Assembly (NCBI GenBank): GCA_900759105.1
Contig: CAAETY010000117.1
Coordinates: 1 to 39,818 of the forward strand
Length of the DNA: 39,818 nt
Direction: 5' to 3'
Source: Peptococcaceae bacterium
GTDB lineage: Bacteria > Bacillota > Peptococcia > Peptococcales > Peptococcaceae
The position numbers were made by a program, and so were the translations under genes. The notes beneath the pieces were generated by a model, which did no database searches, was not told the DNA's origin, and saw nothing but the letters and a program-made list of their open reading frames with translations. Positions 16,114 to 23,454 of this stretch are shown here, piece by piece. Each line of letters begins with the position of its first letter. The stretch's first letter is position 1.

Positions 16114-16213
16114 GAATTGTTGTCCTCCTATATTTTTAATTAGCACACAGGTGCACTAACTATCATACACAAAATATTTTAATAGAACGTTACAAAAAGG
16201 CAAAAATGATCCG

Positions 16214-17041
16214 TCAATGTTTTTTATCAGTTAACTTGGCAACCAAACTACGCCCTTTAAGTGCAGCATTATAAAGTGGATTGTGTTTAGGTACTGCATC
16301 AAAAGCATGATTGGCATTGGTTTTAATGCCACTATATATAGTAGCCGCACCAAAACCAACCGGTTGTACTTCGACACCGGTTAAACCGGCATCGCGGAAC
16401 ATTTGTGCAATTTCTTCACGAGGTGGAAAGGTGCGCAAGCTTTCAGCAAGCCAAGTATAAGCAGGGTAGCCGTTAGAAATTGTTTGACCGCTTACCAGAT
16501 GACTGCCGAGCCAAGGCACTACCTTGAAATAATAGAAATTGAAAAACCATCTTGCCGGCGGGAAGTTTGGGCGAGATACATCAATACATACAACACGACC
16601 ACCCACTTCGACAACACGCGCCATTTCACGAATTGCCTTCGGGATATCGCTTACATTTCGAAGTGCAAAACCACTGGTTGCTGCATCGAAGCTATTATCA
16701 GGAAACGGCAAATCAAGCGCATCGCCTTCTACAAATTGAACATTAAGGTTGGGATGCTCACTACGCTTTTGCTCAGCATTTGCAAGCATATTCGGCGAAA
16801 AGTCCAAACCAACTGCTTGACCAAAGCTACCAACAAGCTTTGCTTGTTGGTATGTCATTTCACCGGTTCCACAGCATACATCTAACCCTTTGTTGCCGGG
16901 ACGAAGTGCTGTTTTGTCCATAACGATTCTCTGCCAGCGCTTCAGCATACCCCAGGTCATCAACACATTCATGAAATCATATTTACCCGCAATGGTATCA
17001 AAGACTTCATGCACATAGTTTTCTTTTTTCTTGCCGTTCAT
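16214..17041 (-). CDS. menG: Demethylmenaquinone methyltransferase
   Basis: 275 residues, somewhat longer than the ~230-250 of most MenG/UbiE. SAM-binding motif I is GLDVCCGTGEM (residues 52-62). Family patterns HEVFDTIAGKYDFMNVLMTWG near the start, and FDAATSGFALRNVSD and VVEVGGRVVCIDVSRP in the middle, identify the UbiE/MenG group. It would C-methylate demethylmenaquinone in the last step of menaquinone synthesis, implying a quinone-based electron transport chain. The C-terminal ~30 residues (from NANHAFDAV) are an extension I do not recognise. Its ATG overlaps the ymdB stop (ATGA), with AAAGGAAA upstream. The two genes form an operon. No clear terminator follows. Confidence 0.92.
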   Translation of the reverse strand: MNGKKKENYVHEVFDTIAGKYDFMNVLMTWGMLKRWQRIVMDKTALRPGNKGLDVCCGTGEMTYQQAKLVGSFGQAVGLDFSPNMLANAEQKRSEHPNLNVQFVEGDALDLPFPDNSFDAATSGFALRNVSDIPKAIREMARVVEVGGRVVCIDVSRPNFPPARWFFNFYYFKVVPWLGSHLVSGQTISNGYPAYTWLAESLRTFPPREEIAQMFRDAGLTGVEVQPVGFGAATIYSGIKTNANHAFDAVPKHNPLYNAALKGRSLVAKLTDKKH

Positions 17042-17841
17042 ACGCTTTTCCTTTCTATAATCATCTTGCGTTCAATGCGTTCAATAGCAATTGCCTTTCC
17101 TTCGGCATCCACTTCCACCAACGCTGCTTGAAATAAAAATTCACTGTCCTCGCTTTGCTGAAACTTCACACGACGTTGTGTAACAAAACGGTTGATAGAT
17201 GACTCTACACGCATTCCCAGCACCGATTCCACCGGCCCAACCATACCAATATCAGTTTGGTAAGCAGTACCATTTGAGAGCACTTGTGTATCTGCTGTTG
17301 GAATATGTGTATGCGTTCCCAGCACAGCTGTTACCTTCCCATCTAAATAACGGCCCATTGCTACCTTTTCGGAAGTAGCTTCAGCATGCATATCGACAAT
17401 AATGGTCTTAATGCCTTCTGCGCGAATCTCGTCAACTACTTTCATTATATCTTGAAATGGTGACGTAAGCGTTGACATATAGACATTCCCCATTGCCACA
17501 ATCACAGCAACTTGTTTGTGATTGGCTGCTTCTGCCACAGTCCATCCACGTCCCGGTGTATCCGGCGGATAATTGAATGGACGAACAATGTCTTCATTCT
17601 CATCAATAAAATGATAAATCTGTGGCTGATTCCATGCATGGTTCCCCAATGTCACCACATCCACGCCAACACTCTTTAATTGTTGATATTGTTTAAGATT
17701 GATACCATTTTGCGTATGGATATTTTCACCATTTGCAATCACGAGATCAATTTGCTCAGTTTTTTTTAGCTGACGAATACAGCGCGCCACCATCTCGATA
17801 GAATCAGGGGTCACCATATCGCCTATGAATAATATTTTCAT
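17038..17841 (-). CDS. ymdB: YmdB-family metallophosphoesterase
   Basis: 267 residues from the ATG at 17841 (ATAGGAG upstream). A longer frame to 17880 runs into the promoter -10 and is rejected. Metal-ligand motifs of the YmdB/TIGR00282 family are in order: FIGDMV at the N-terminus, NGEN, LGNHAWNQ, VDMHAEATSEK and LGTHTHIPTAD. Bacillus subtilis YmdB is a phosphodiesterase acting on 2',3'-cyclic nucleotides and affects biofilm and motility decisions. The same activity here is inferred from the complete motif set. It is the first gene of a two-gene operon with menG, which is not its usual rny neighbour. Confidence 0.93.
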   Translation of the reverse strand: MKILFIGDMVTPDSIEMVARCIRQLKKTEQIDLVIANGENIHTQNGINLKQYQQLKSVGVDVVTLGNHAWNQPQIYHFIDENEDIVRPFNYPPDTPGRGWTVAEAANHKQVAVIVAMGNVYMSTLTSPFQDIMKVVDEIRAEGIKTIIVDMHAEATSEKVAMGRYLDGKVTAVLGTHTHIPTADTQVLSNGTAYQTDIGMVGPVESVLGMRVESSINRFVTQRRVKFQQSEDSEFLFQAALVEVDAEGKAIAIERIERKMIIERKSV

Positions 17842-17870
17842 GGTAATACTCCTATCTGTAACACTCTCCA

Positions 17871-17899
17871 ATAATATCATCTTTATGACAGTGTCGCAA
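17871..17899 (-). promoter_or_regulatory. Promoter of ymdB-menG
   Basis: Minus strand TTGCGA (17894-17899) and TATTAT (17871-17876) with a 17-bp spacer. It lies downstream of the terminator of the tRNA-like transcript, so ymdB does not depend on that upstream RNA. Confidence 0.65.
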
Positions 17900-17930
17900 G
17901 AAACCCACTACAAAAGCCCCGAAAAAAAGC

Positions 17931-17968
17931 AATAAAAAAACGCACTCACGTAGGGTAGGCGAGTGCGT
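17931..17968 (-). terminator. Terminator of the tRNA-like transcript
   Basis: Minus-strand ACGCACTC pairs with GAGTGCGT around an ~13-nt loop and is followed by TTTTTTTATT. Strong, and on the same strand as the tRNA-like sequence just upstream. Confidence 0.85.
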
Positions 17969-18056
17969 CGACGTTAGGACAGACAGCGGGATTCGAACCC
18001 GCAACTCAGGTGCCACAGCCTGTATGATTCCGTTTCATCATGCTTCCTTTCGACTT
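17932..18056 (-). ncRNA. tRNA-like RNA, possible tRNA-His pseudogene
   Basis: A unit of about 125 nt with its own promoter and terminator. In RNA sense it has a D-arm-like hairpin (ATGAT/ATCAT, loop GAAACGGA with a GG pair), one linker base, and an anticodon-arm-like hairpin (CAGG/CCTG, loop CTGTGGCA containing GTG, the His anticodon). A 4-nt variable region AGTT follows, then a textbook T arm (GCGGG/CCCGC, loop TTCGAAT). No 7-bp acceptor stem forms: TGTCTGT after the T arm has no partner 5' of the D arm. The anticodon arm is 16 rather than 17 nt, and CCA is not encoded. The ends can instead close as GTCGA/TCGAC plus AGGA/TCCT. It may be a decayed tRNA or an RNA that keeps a tRNA shape for another use. 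Confidence 0.5.
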
Positions 18057-18062
18057 GCTTTT

Positions 18063-18091
18063 ATTATAGCAATGACAAATGCCTTTGTAAA
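18063..18091 (-). promoter_or_regulatory. Strong promoter of the tRNA-like RNA, with a palindrome over the -35
   Basis: Minus strand TTTACA (18086-18091), a 17-bp spacer and TATAAT (18063-18068), with a TGC extension before the -10. The -35 lies in the loop and arm of the palindrome AATGCC...GGCATT, a possible operator. From here to the amidohydrolase stop (18092-18261) I see no gene, only A+T-rich DNA with a small AATGAAATTTCATT palindrome at 18124-18137. Confidence 0.75.
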
Positions 18092-18261
18092 GGCATTTTT
18101 AGGATATACCACAGCTTTTATACAATGAAATTTCATTTTTCTTTGGTGATGTATTTATCATGCTGTATTCATTTATATGCATTTATCAGACACGCCCGTA
18201 CACTCTTGACGGACTTTATTCATCCTGAAACCATTTCCTATAAACGCTCTTTTCAAAGCGA

Positions 18262-19896
18262 CTATTTCTTTTTTAAGAAGATAACTTTGTCATTTTTGAT
18301 GGTCTCAAGAACATCGATTTCCTTAATTTTATCCTTTGGCACAGTGAGCGGATTGTCATCTAGAATAACAAAATCTGCCACTTTTCCTGGTTCGATTGAA
18401 CCTTTACGATGCTCTTCAAAATACTGATAAGCTGCATTTAGTGTCACGCTACGAATAGCTTCTAGCGGTGAAATAACAAATTCTGGACCAATATCGCGAC
18501 CACTGGCGGTTTTTCTGTTTACGGCATTATGAATAGACAGCAACATATCCGGTGGTGCAACCGGACAATCTTGATGAAGGGTAAAAGGTATTCCACGGGC
18601 TAAAGTAGTTGATAGCGGGCTGATTCTTCGACCGCGTTTTTCCCCCAATACAGAGTCCAAATGCCAATCTCCCCAAAAATAAACATGGTCATGAAAATAT
18701 GAAGGCATCATGCCTATTTTTTTCATACGATCAAGTTGGTCTTCTCGTACCATTTGACTATGAATCGCTACCGGGCGCAGCTCGTCACAGATACCGGTTT
18801 CTTTTATAGCACGTTCATATTGCGTGATAAATTGTTCAATCGCCGCATCGCCATTGCAATGTGCAATAAGCTGCCAACGGTGTTCAAGGCAATCTTTTAT
18901 AAAATCACATACTGTATCATCATCTTTATAAACTTGATACCCACAATAGTTTTCATCCTCGTCCACCGGTGGAATCAAATAGGGTTCGCATAGCCAAGCC
19001 GTTTTTGCCTGAGGCGAGCCATCTAAAAATATTTTTGCCCCAATAATCTTTACGCCACGTTTATCACGTTGTTCATAGCTCGTTATTCCCAAAAGACTGT
19101 CGCGGTCTTTTGTTGCAAGTTTTACATAACCGCAAATATCTACATTCATCAAGCCTTTATCATACAGTGGCCCCAACAATGGCAGTACCGTTGGATCAAT
19201 GGTCCCGTCCTGTACAGTAGTGATACCGTTTTCCAAATACAAATCCTGTGAACGTAATACAACCATATCGATGAGTTCTGCTGTTGGAAGCGGCATTTTT
19301 TCGAGCACATCACGGGTGAGCGCCAATTCTTCTACAACACCGGTCGGTTCGCCGGTTCGTGGATTTTTGTGGATAATTCCCCCTTGCGGATTCGGTGTAT
19401 CCTTTGTAATTCCGCAAATTTCCAATACCTTTGAATTACATGCACCAATGTGACCACTATAATGCATCATTACAACCGGTACCTCTGTGGAAATACGGTC
19501 CATATCTTCTACGGTTGGGTGTCGATGATTTGCAAAGAAATAATTATCATAGCCCATTCCCACTAACCAATACGGCTCGTCAATCGGGTGCTGTCGCAAA
19601 TAAATCTGCGCTGAACCCACCAATTTTTCAATGCTGTCAATAGTGCCTACAGGTGGGCCGTCAAAACGTGGAAACATTGCACTAAAAAGCATATGACTAT
19701 GTCCGTCTATAAAGCCCGGCATAAGCGTATGACCGCACAAGTCAAATTGCTCTGCATCAAATTCCATTTCCGAAAGAAGTTTTTTATACTCTCCTACAGC
19801 TTTTATGACACCTTCTTCGACAAGAACCGCTTCCGCAGTAGGTTGCGCGTCATTCACTGTGATAATCGGGCCATGATAATAAAGCGTCTGTCTCAA
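18262..19896 (-). CDS. YtcJ-like metal-dependent amidohydrolase
   Basis: 544 residues. The TTG start at 19896 is supported by AAGGAGTGAT 5 bp upstream. The N-terminal beta-sandwich leads into LMPGFIDGHSHMLFS with the metal-binding HxH. Later metal ligands are likely in IAHCNGDAA and AIHSQMV, with HQDCPVAPP near the C-terminus, and GSIEPGKVADFVILDDNP marks the returning beta-sandwich typical of amidohydrolase family 3. Such enzymes hydrolyse amide or imine bonds, often in N-acyl or heterocyclic compounds. The substrate cannot be read from sequence. It diverges from a LysR gene across a 317-bp region with repeats, so it is the likely target of that regulator. Confidence 0.9.
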   Translation of the reverse strand: MRQTLYYHGPIITVNDAQPTAEAVLVEEGVIKAVGEYKKLLSEMEFDAEQFDLCGHTLMPGFIDGHSHMLFSAMFPRFDGPPVGTIDSIEKLVGSAQIYLRQHPIDEPYWLVGMGYDNYFFANHRHPTVEDMDRISTEVPVVMMHYSGHIGACNSKVLEICGITKDTPNPQGGIIHKNPRTGEPTGVVEELALTRDVLEKMPLPTAELIDMVVLRSQDLYLENGITTVQDGTIDPTVLPLLGPLYDKGLMNVDICGYVKLATKDRDSLLGITSYEQRDKRGVKIIGAKIFLDGSPQAKTAWLCEPYLIPPVDEDENYCGYQVYKDDDTVCDFIKDCLEHRWQLIAHCNGDAAIEQFITQYERAIKETGICDELRPVAIHSQMVREDQLDRMKKIGMMPSYFHDHVYFWGDWHLDSVLGEKRGRRISPLSTTLARGIPFTLHQDCPVAPPDMLLSIHNAVNRKTASGRDIGPEFVISPLEAIRSVTLNAAYQYFEEHRKGSIEPGKVADFVILDDNPLTVPKDKIKEIDVLETIKNDKVIFLKKK

Positions 19897-19954
19897 TAAA
19901 AATCACTCCTTCGCAACAATTCAAGCATGTCCCCACTTCACTTGAACTGTTCAT

Positions 19955-19980
19955 TATCTGCCAAGCATTACGGATCTTGG
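19955..19980 (-). promoter_or_regulatory. Leader motif shared with rlpA, amidohydrolase copy
   Basis: On the minus strand CCAAGATCCGTAATGCTTGG is followed by CAGATA. It forms a hairpin (TGCCAAG/CTTGGCA) about 65 nt before the TTG start. A near-identical block lies upstream of rlpA at 31591-31627. No known riboswitch family matched by eye. Confidence 0.45.
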
Positions 19981-20015
19981 CAAATCCCACTTTCTGCTGT
20001 TGGTTTTATGTGTTC

Positions 20016-20043
20016 ATTATCATACATAAAATATACTTGTAAA
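20016..20043 (-). promoter_or_regulatory. Candidate amidohydrolase promoter
   Basis: Minus strand TTTACA (20038-20043), a 16-bp spacer and GATAAT (20016-20021). The -10 coincides with the second GTTCATTATC repeat, so a protein bound there would block RNA polymerase. The transcript would have a ~113-nt leader containing the shared motif. Confidence 0.5.
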
Positions 20044-20213
20044 CCCATATAAGAATTGCTTTCGTTCATTATCATAAATGACTTTTCAAGCACGAATAAT
20101 TAATCTATAATTGATTTATTATCTTAAATTTATCATTTCAGCCTTTTAGTAGCTAATTAATCATAGAATCTAATTTGCAATATAATTAACATAAACCATA
20201 GGAGATTTATATT

Positions 20214-21170
20214 ATGGAACTTCTTCAGCTTCAATACTTCATTACCCTTGCAGAGTGTCAACACATGACACGTGCAGCAAATACACTCATGGTTTCCCAA
20301 CCGTCCTTGAGTAATACGCTTTCCCGCATTGAAAAAGAGCTCGAGGTCAAGCTTTTCGACCGTCAAGGTCGCAATATTGTCTTGAATGATTATGGCAAAG
20401 TGGTCTTACAGCACGCTAAGAATATTTTTCGCGAGCTCGACAATATCCATACGGAAATCGATGCACTGAAACATACTCAAGACAACACCATCACCATCGG
20501 TTCTGTAGACTCCGAATATGTCAAAGATTGGTTGCCGTTCTTTATTACCGAACATCCAAATATTTTCGTGCACCATTCAATCGGTACGCCGGCAGAATTA
20601 GACCACCAATTGCAGAACGGTGATATTGATTTTGCTATCACCGACAGCAACTCATTAACGGAAGAGTACGCCACCCAGTTATTAGGACATGACGAATATA
20701 TTATTTTGAGCCCACTGGATAATCCAATTCCTAACGACAAGCCTCAAGATTTTGCAGCTTTCCGCAATGAACCTTTTATCAGTCGCGCCAGAGCCGATAA
20801 AAATGCCCGCGCGATTGATATTTTATCGAACGCTGCGGGTATTAAGCCAAACATCATTTTTGAAGGCGAACAAGCATTGCTTTCTCGTATCCTCTATTTA
20901 GGCTATGGAAATCTTATCGTGCAAAAATCAAGCATTCTTACACCACAAGATCGTTCCATTTGCGAACGATATTCCAAAATTTACCTGCTGAACGATGAAC
21001 GTGCGCATTTTGATGTTAATCTCGTTTGGGATAAAAACCGTTCACTTTCCGAAGCCGGGCTGAACCTCATTGACTATATCAAAAACAACACCGAGCAATT
21101 TCGTTGCACCAATGCGGACATTTTCAATAATCCGGCAGACCGCGACTTCATTGATATTAGTTTTGCATAA
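20214..21170 (+). CDS. LysR-family transcriptional regulator
   Basis: 318 residues. The N-terminal winged helix-turn-helix (residues 1-60) reads MELLQLQYFITLAECQHMTR then AANTLMVSQPSLSNTLSRIE, a canonical LysR pattern. A linker helix follows, then a two-lobe substrate-binding-like effector domain from ~90 to 300. The ATG at 20214 is preceded by AGGAGAT. TATAAT at 20181-20186 is a likely -10, with a weak -35. Divergent placement next to the amidohydrolase is the standard LysR arrangement, so it probably controls that gene and itself through the repeats between them. The effector is unknown, plausibly the hydrolase substrate or product. Confidence 0.93.
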   Translation: MELLQLQYFITLAECQHMTRAANTLMVSQPSLSNTLSRIEKELEVKLFDRQGRNIVLNDYGKVVLQHAKNIFRELDNIHTEIDALKHTQDNTITIGSVDSEYVKDWLPFFITEHPNIFVHHSIGTPAELDHQLQNGDIDFAITDSNSLTEEYATQLLGHDEYIILSPLDNPIPNDKPQDFAAFRNEPFISRARADKNARAIDILSNAAGIKPNIIFEGEQALLSRILYLGYGNLIVQKSSILTPQDRSICERYSKIYLLNDERAHFDVNLVWDKNRSLSEAGLNLIDYIKNNTEQFRCTNADIFNNPADRDFIDISFA

Positions 21171-21216
21171 ATTCTTTCACAAAATCAATAGCTACTGAGA
21201 AATATATTCATATATA

Positions 21217-21264
21217 AAAACTTTTCATTAATAGCACGCCATCTAGCTATTAATGGAAAGTTTT
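21217..21264. terminator. Bidirectional terminator between lysR and ogt
   Basis: AAAACTTTTCATTAATAGC (21217-21235) pairs with GCTATTAATGGAAAGTTTT (21246-21264) with one mismatch around a 10-nt loop. A and T runs serve both convergent genes. Confidence 0.88.
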
Positions 21265-21777
21265 TTATTTGGTGCTTATATAATCATCACTTGTCAATAT
21301 CATGCCCTCTTGCTTTAAGAGGGCTATTTTTTTATCCAATCCGGCGGCATAGCCGGTAAGCTTTCCTTTTGCACCAATCACGCGATGACATGGCACTATA
21401 ATAGCCACGGGATTTTTGCCAACTGCGCCACCAACGGCTTGCGCCGCCATCGGCACACCCCCTCTGCTTTCACTTATCTTATGAGCAATTTCTCCATAGG
21501 TCATGGTCGTCCCGTAAGGAATCGCGCATAATATGCCCCATACTTGCATTTGAAATGGCGTACCTACAAGGTGAATCGCCTGAAAGGTACCAGGGTCTTT
21601 TCCACTAAAATATTTTCCAAGCCAGTCTAGCACTTCTTTTAATATGCTCGATTGTATTTTTTCAAGAGGGGTTACCGCCACTTCATCATCCACAAAAGAA
21701 ATCGCCGTCACGCCCTCGGTATCCGACTCTATGAATAGCCTTCCAATCGGCGATGCTACTACACACGTTTCCTTCAT
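21265..21777 (-). CDS. ogt: Methylated-DNA-protein-cysteine methyltransferase
   Basis: 170 residues from the ATG at 21777 (AAAGGCGG 8 bp upstream). An upstream TTG at 21816 in the same frame has no binding site. The active-site motif IIVPCHRVIG places the acceptor Cys at residue 130. The preceding PYGTTMTYGEIA and RAVGGA-like (QAVGGAVGKNPV) segments match the DNA-binding helix-turn-helix of Ogt/MGMT. It removes alkyl groups from O6-alkylguanine in a suicide reaction. Length is typical of bacterial Ogt. It is a single gene that shares a terminator with lysR. Confidence 0.94.
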   Translation of the reverse strand: MKETCVVASPIGRLFIESDTEGVTAISFVDDEVAVTPLEKIQSSILKEVLDWLGKYFSGKDPGTFQAIHLVGTPFQMQVWGILCAIPYGTTMTYGEIAHKISESRGGVPMAAQAVGGAVGKNPVAIIVPCHRVIGAKGKLTGYAAGLDKKIALLKQEGMILTSDDYISTK

Positions 21778-21859
21778 CGCTGCTACCGCCTTTCGCAAAA
21801 AAATAGTGAAGTACAATAGAATTTGAATATGCTATAGTACATAGTGAATAATTGCTTAG

Positions 21860-21908
21860 AAAAAGGGCTGTCGTATAAACGAAAAATGCGTTTATGCGAC
21901 AGCCCCTT
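21860..21908 (-). terminator. Terminator downstream of the sodium symporter gene
   Basis: Minus-strand GGGCTGTCG-ATAAACG pairs with CGTTTAT-CGACAGCCC (one internal mismatch) around a 7-nt loop, followed by TTTTT. It lies ~130 bp past the symporter stop. Confidence 0.8.
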
Positions 21909-22039
21909 CATTTTATAATCATTGATTAAAAACCACAACCGACAAAAGTTTCTTAACACTCATTCGATGAGCACCCGATATGACTAGAATCACAAATCAA
22001 GCTTTCGAAATTGCCTTGCGGGTGTGTAATTTCTCTTTC

Positions 22040-23365
22040 TTAACCAATACCGCCCAAAAGTGCACCCAGTACCAATACCACTAGGGTAACACCGCAGTAT
22101 ACATATTTACCAAGGCCTTCTACTACACCACCGATTTTATATTTACTGCCGCGCTCAATTTCCTTAGCAGCAAAGCCTTTACCGCATACCCAGAAGAACA
22201 TAATACCGGCCAAAAGTGCACCCACCGGCATAATGTAGATACTAAAGAGATCCATCCAACCACCGATGTAATCTGCATTTTCCAAGAACAAACCTACCAC
22301 AAAGCTTAGTGCAAACACAATAACACATGAGGTCAAACGCCCAAAGTTAAATCGTTCTTGCAGTGCTTCAATTGGACCTTCATAAAGATTGACCAAAGAG
22401 GTAATCCCGGCAAAGAATACCGCCACAAAGAAAACAATCGCCAACAGCTGTCCGGATGGAATTTGTGCGAAAATAGATGGCAACACGATGAAAATCAGTG
22501 GAGGACCGGATTGTGGGTCTGCCCCAAAAGCAAAGACTGCCGGAATGATTACCATTGCAATCAAAATAGACGCAATCAAGTCAAATGCAAACACCATAAA
22601 CCCGGAGGTTACAACGTCTGTATCATCTTTCAAGTAGCTGCCGTAAACAATAGTACCACAACCAGCTAAGGACAAGGAGAAAAACGCTTGTCCCAATGCA
22701 TATATCCAAGTTTTTGGATTACCCAATGCGCTCCAATCAGGAGAAAACAAGAATTGATAACCGCTTTCTGCCCCAGGCAAGGTATAAACAAAAAACGCTA
22801 AGCCTACAAAGAGGAAGAAAAACAGTGGCATAATAATTTTACTTGCACGCTCGATCCCTGCAGCAATCCCGGCATTCATGATAATAAATGTAATTATAAT
22901 TGCTACCAAATGCCAACTAACACTGCCGAATGGTCCGGCAATTTCGCCAAAATAAGCACCGGCATCCATATTGAACATTTCGCCGGATAATGCACCAAAC
23001 AAGAAACGTAACACCCAGCCAACAATAATGGTATAACCAACAGCAATCCCAATGGAGCCAATCAACGGAATGATACCAAATAATTCACCGTGCTTTTTCC
23101 CACGGCGTTCCATCGCCTTTTTGAAGGCGCCGGCTGAACCGGTACGCATGGCACGTCCAAAGGCCATTTCACCCATTACACCACAAACGCCGAGTGCTAC
23201 TTCAAAAATAAGAAACGGCACTAAAAATGCAAAGCCCCCGAGCTCACCGACACGATATGGAAATAGCCAAATATTCCCCATCCCAACAGCAGAGCCAATG
23301 CAAGCCATAACGAAACCAAAACGGCTCGCAAATAAATCACGACTTTTTTGATAATGTTTTACCAA
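22040..23365 (-). CDS. Neurotransmitter:sodium symporter family transporter
   Basis: 441 residues, almost wholly hydrophobic, about 11-12 membrane helices. The first helix carries the family sodium/substrate motif FVMACIGSAVGMGNIWLFPY, as in LeuT and the bacterial NSS proteins. Other matches are the charged loop AFGRAMRTGSAGAF and the helix 6 region ALGQAFFSLSLAGCGTIVYGSY. The TTG start at 23365 is supported by AAAGGGGAG 7 bp upstream. It should import an amino acid or related compound with Na+. The substrate cannot be read. It lies directly downstream of the LutA/LutB-like pair, separated by a terminator that may also carry its -35, so it may supply their substrate. That link is inference. 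Confidence 0.93.
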   Translation of the reverse strand: MVKHYQKSRDLFASRFGFVMACIGSAVGMGNIWLFPYRVGELGGFAFLVPFLIFEVALGVCGVMGEMAFGRAMRTGSAGAFKKAMERRGKKHGELFGIIPLIGSIGIAVGYTIIVGWVLRFLFGALSGEMFNMDAGAYFGEIAGPFGSVSWHLVAIIITFIIMNAGIAAGIERASKIIMPLFFFLFVGLAFFVYTLPGAESGYQFLFSPDWSALGNPKTWIYALGQAFFSLSLAGCGTIVYGSYLKDDTDVVTSGFMVFAFDLIASILIAMVIIPAVFAFGADPQSGPPLIFIVLPSIFAQIPSGQLLAIVFFVAVFFAGITSLVNLYEGPIEALQERFNFGRLTSCVIVFALSFVVGLFLENADYIGGWMDLFSIYIMPVGALLAGIMFFWVCGKGFAAKEIERGSKYKIGGVVEGLGKYVYCGVTLVVLVLGALLGGIG

Positions 23366-23403
23366 AATACAACTCCCCTTTACTTCAAATTACATTTACA
23401 GAT

Positions 23404-23435
23404 AAAAGATGGGACTGCATGTTTACAATCCCATC
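23404..23435 (-). terminator. Terminator of the LutA/LutB-like operon
   Basis: Minus-strand GATGGGATTG pairs with CAGTCCCATC (one mismatch) around an 8-nt loop, followed by TTTTATC. TTGTAA inside it and TTATCT 17 bp on could act as a weak promoter for the symporter gene downstream. Confidence 0.75.
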
Positions 23436-23454
23436 ATATTAACAAATTTATCCC

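Larger units (their letters stand above)
19949..20073. promoter_or_regulatory. Three GTTCATTATC repeats between the amidohydrolase and lysR genes
   Basis: Identical 10-mers GTTCATTATC lie at 19949-19958, 20012-20021 and 20064-20073. Steps of 63 and 52 bp are close to 6 and 5 helical turns. The third forms an imperfect palindrome GTTCATTATCATAAATGAC with a T-N11-A core typical of LysR sites. The second overlaps the predicted amidohydrolase -10. They probably serve as binding sites for the divergent LysR protein. The rest of the 317-bp gap is A+T-rich. Confidence 0.55.

Noticed and set aside
17842..18000. The tRNA-like RNA as a riboswitch controlling ymdB
   Set aside because: A separate promoter (TTGCGA-17-TATTAT, 17871-17899) lies between its terminator and ymdB, so control by attenuation is not required.
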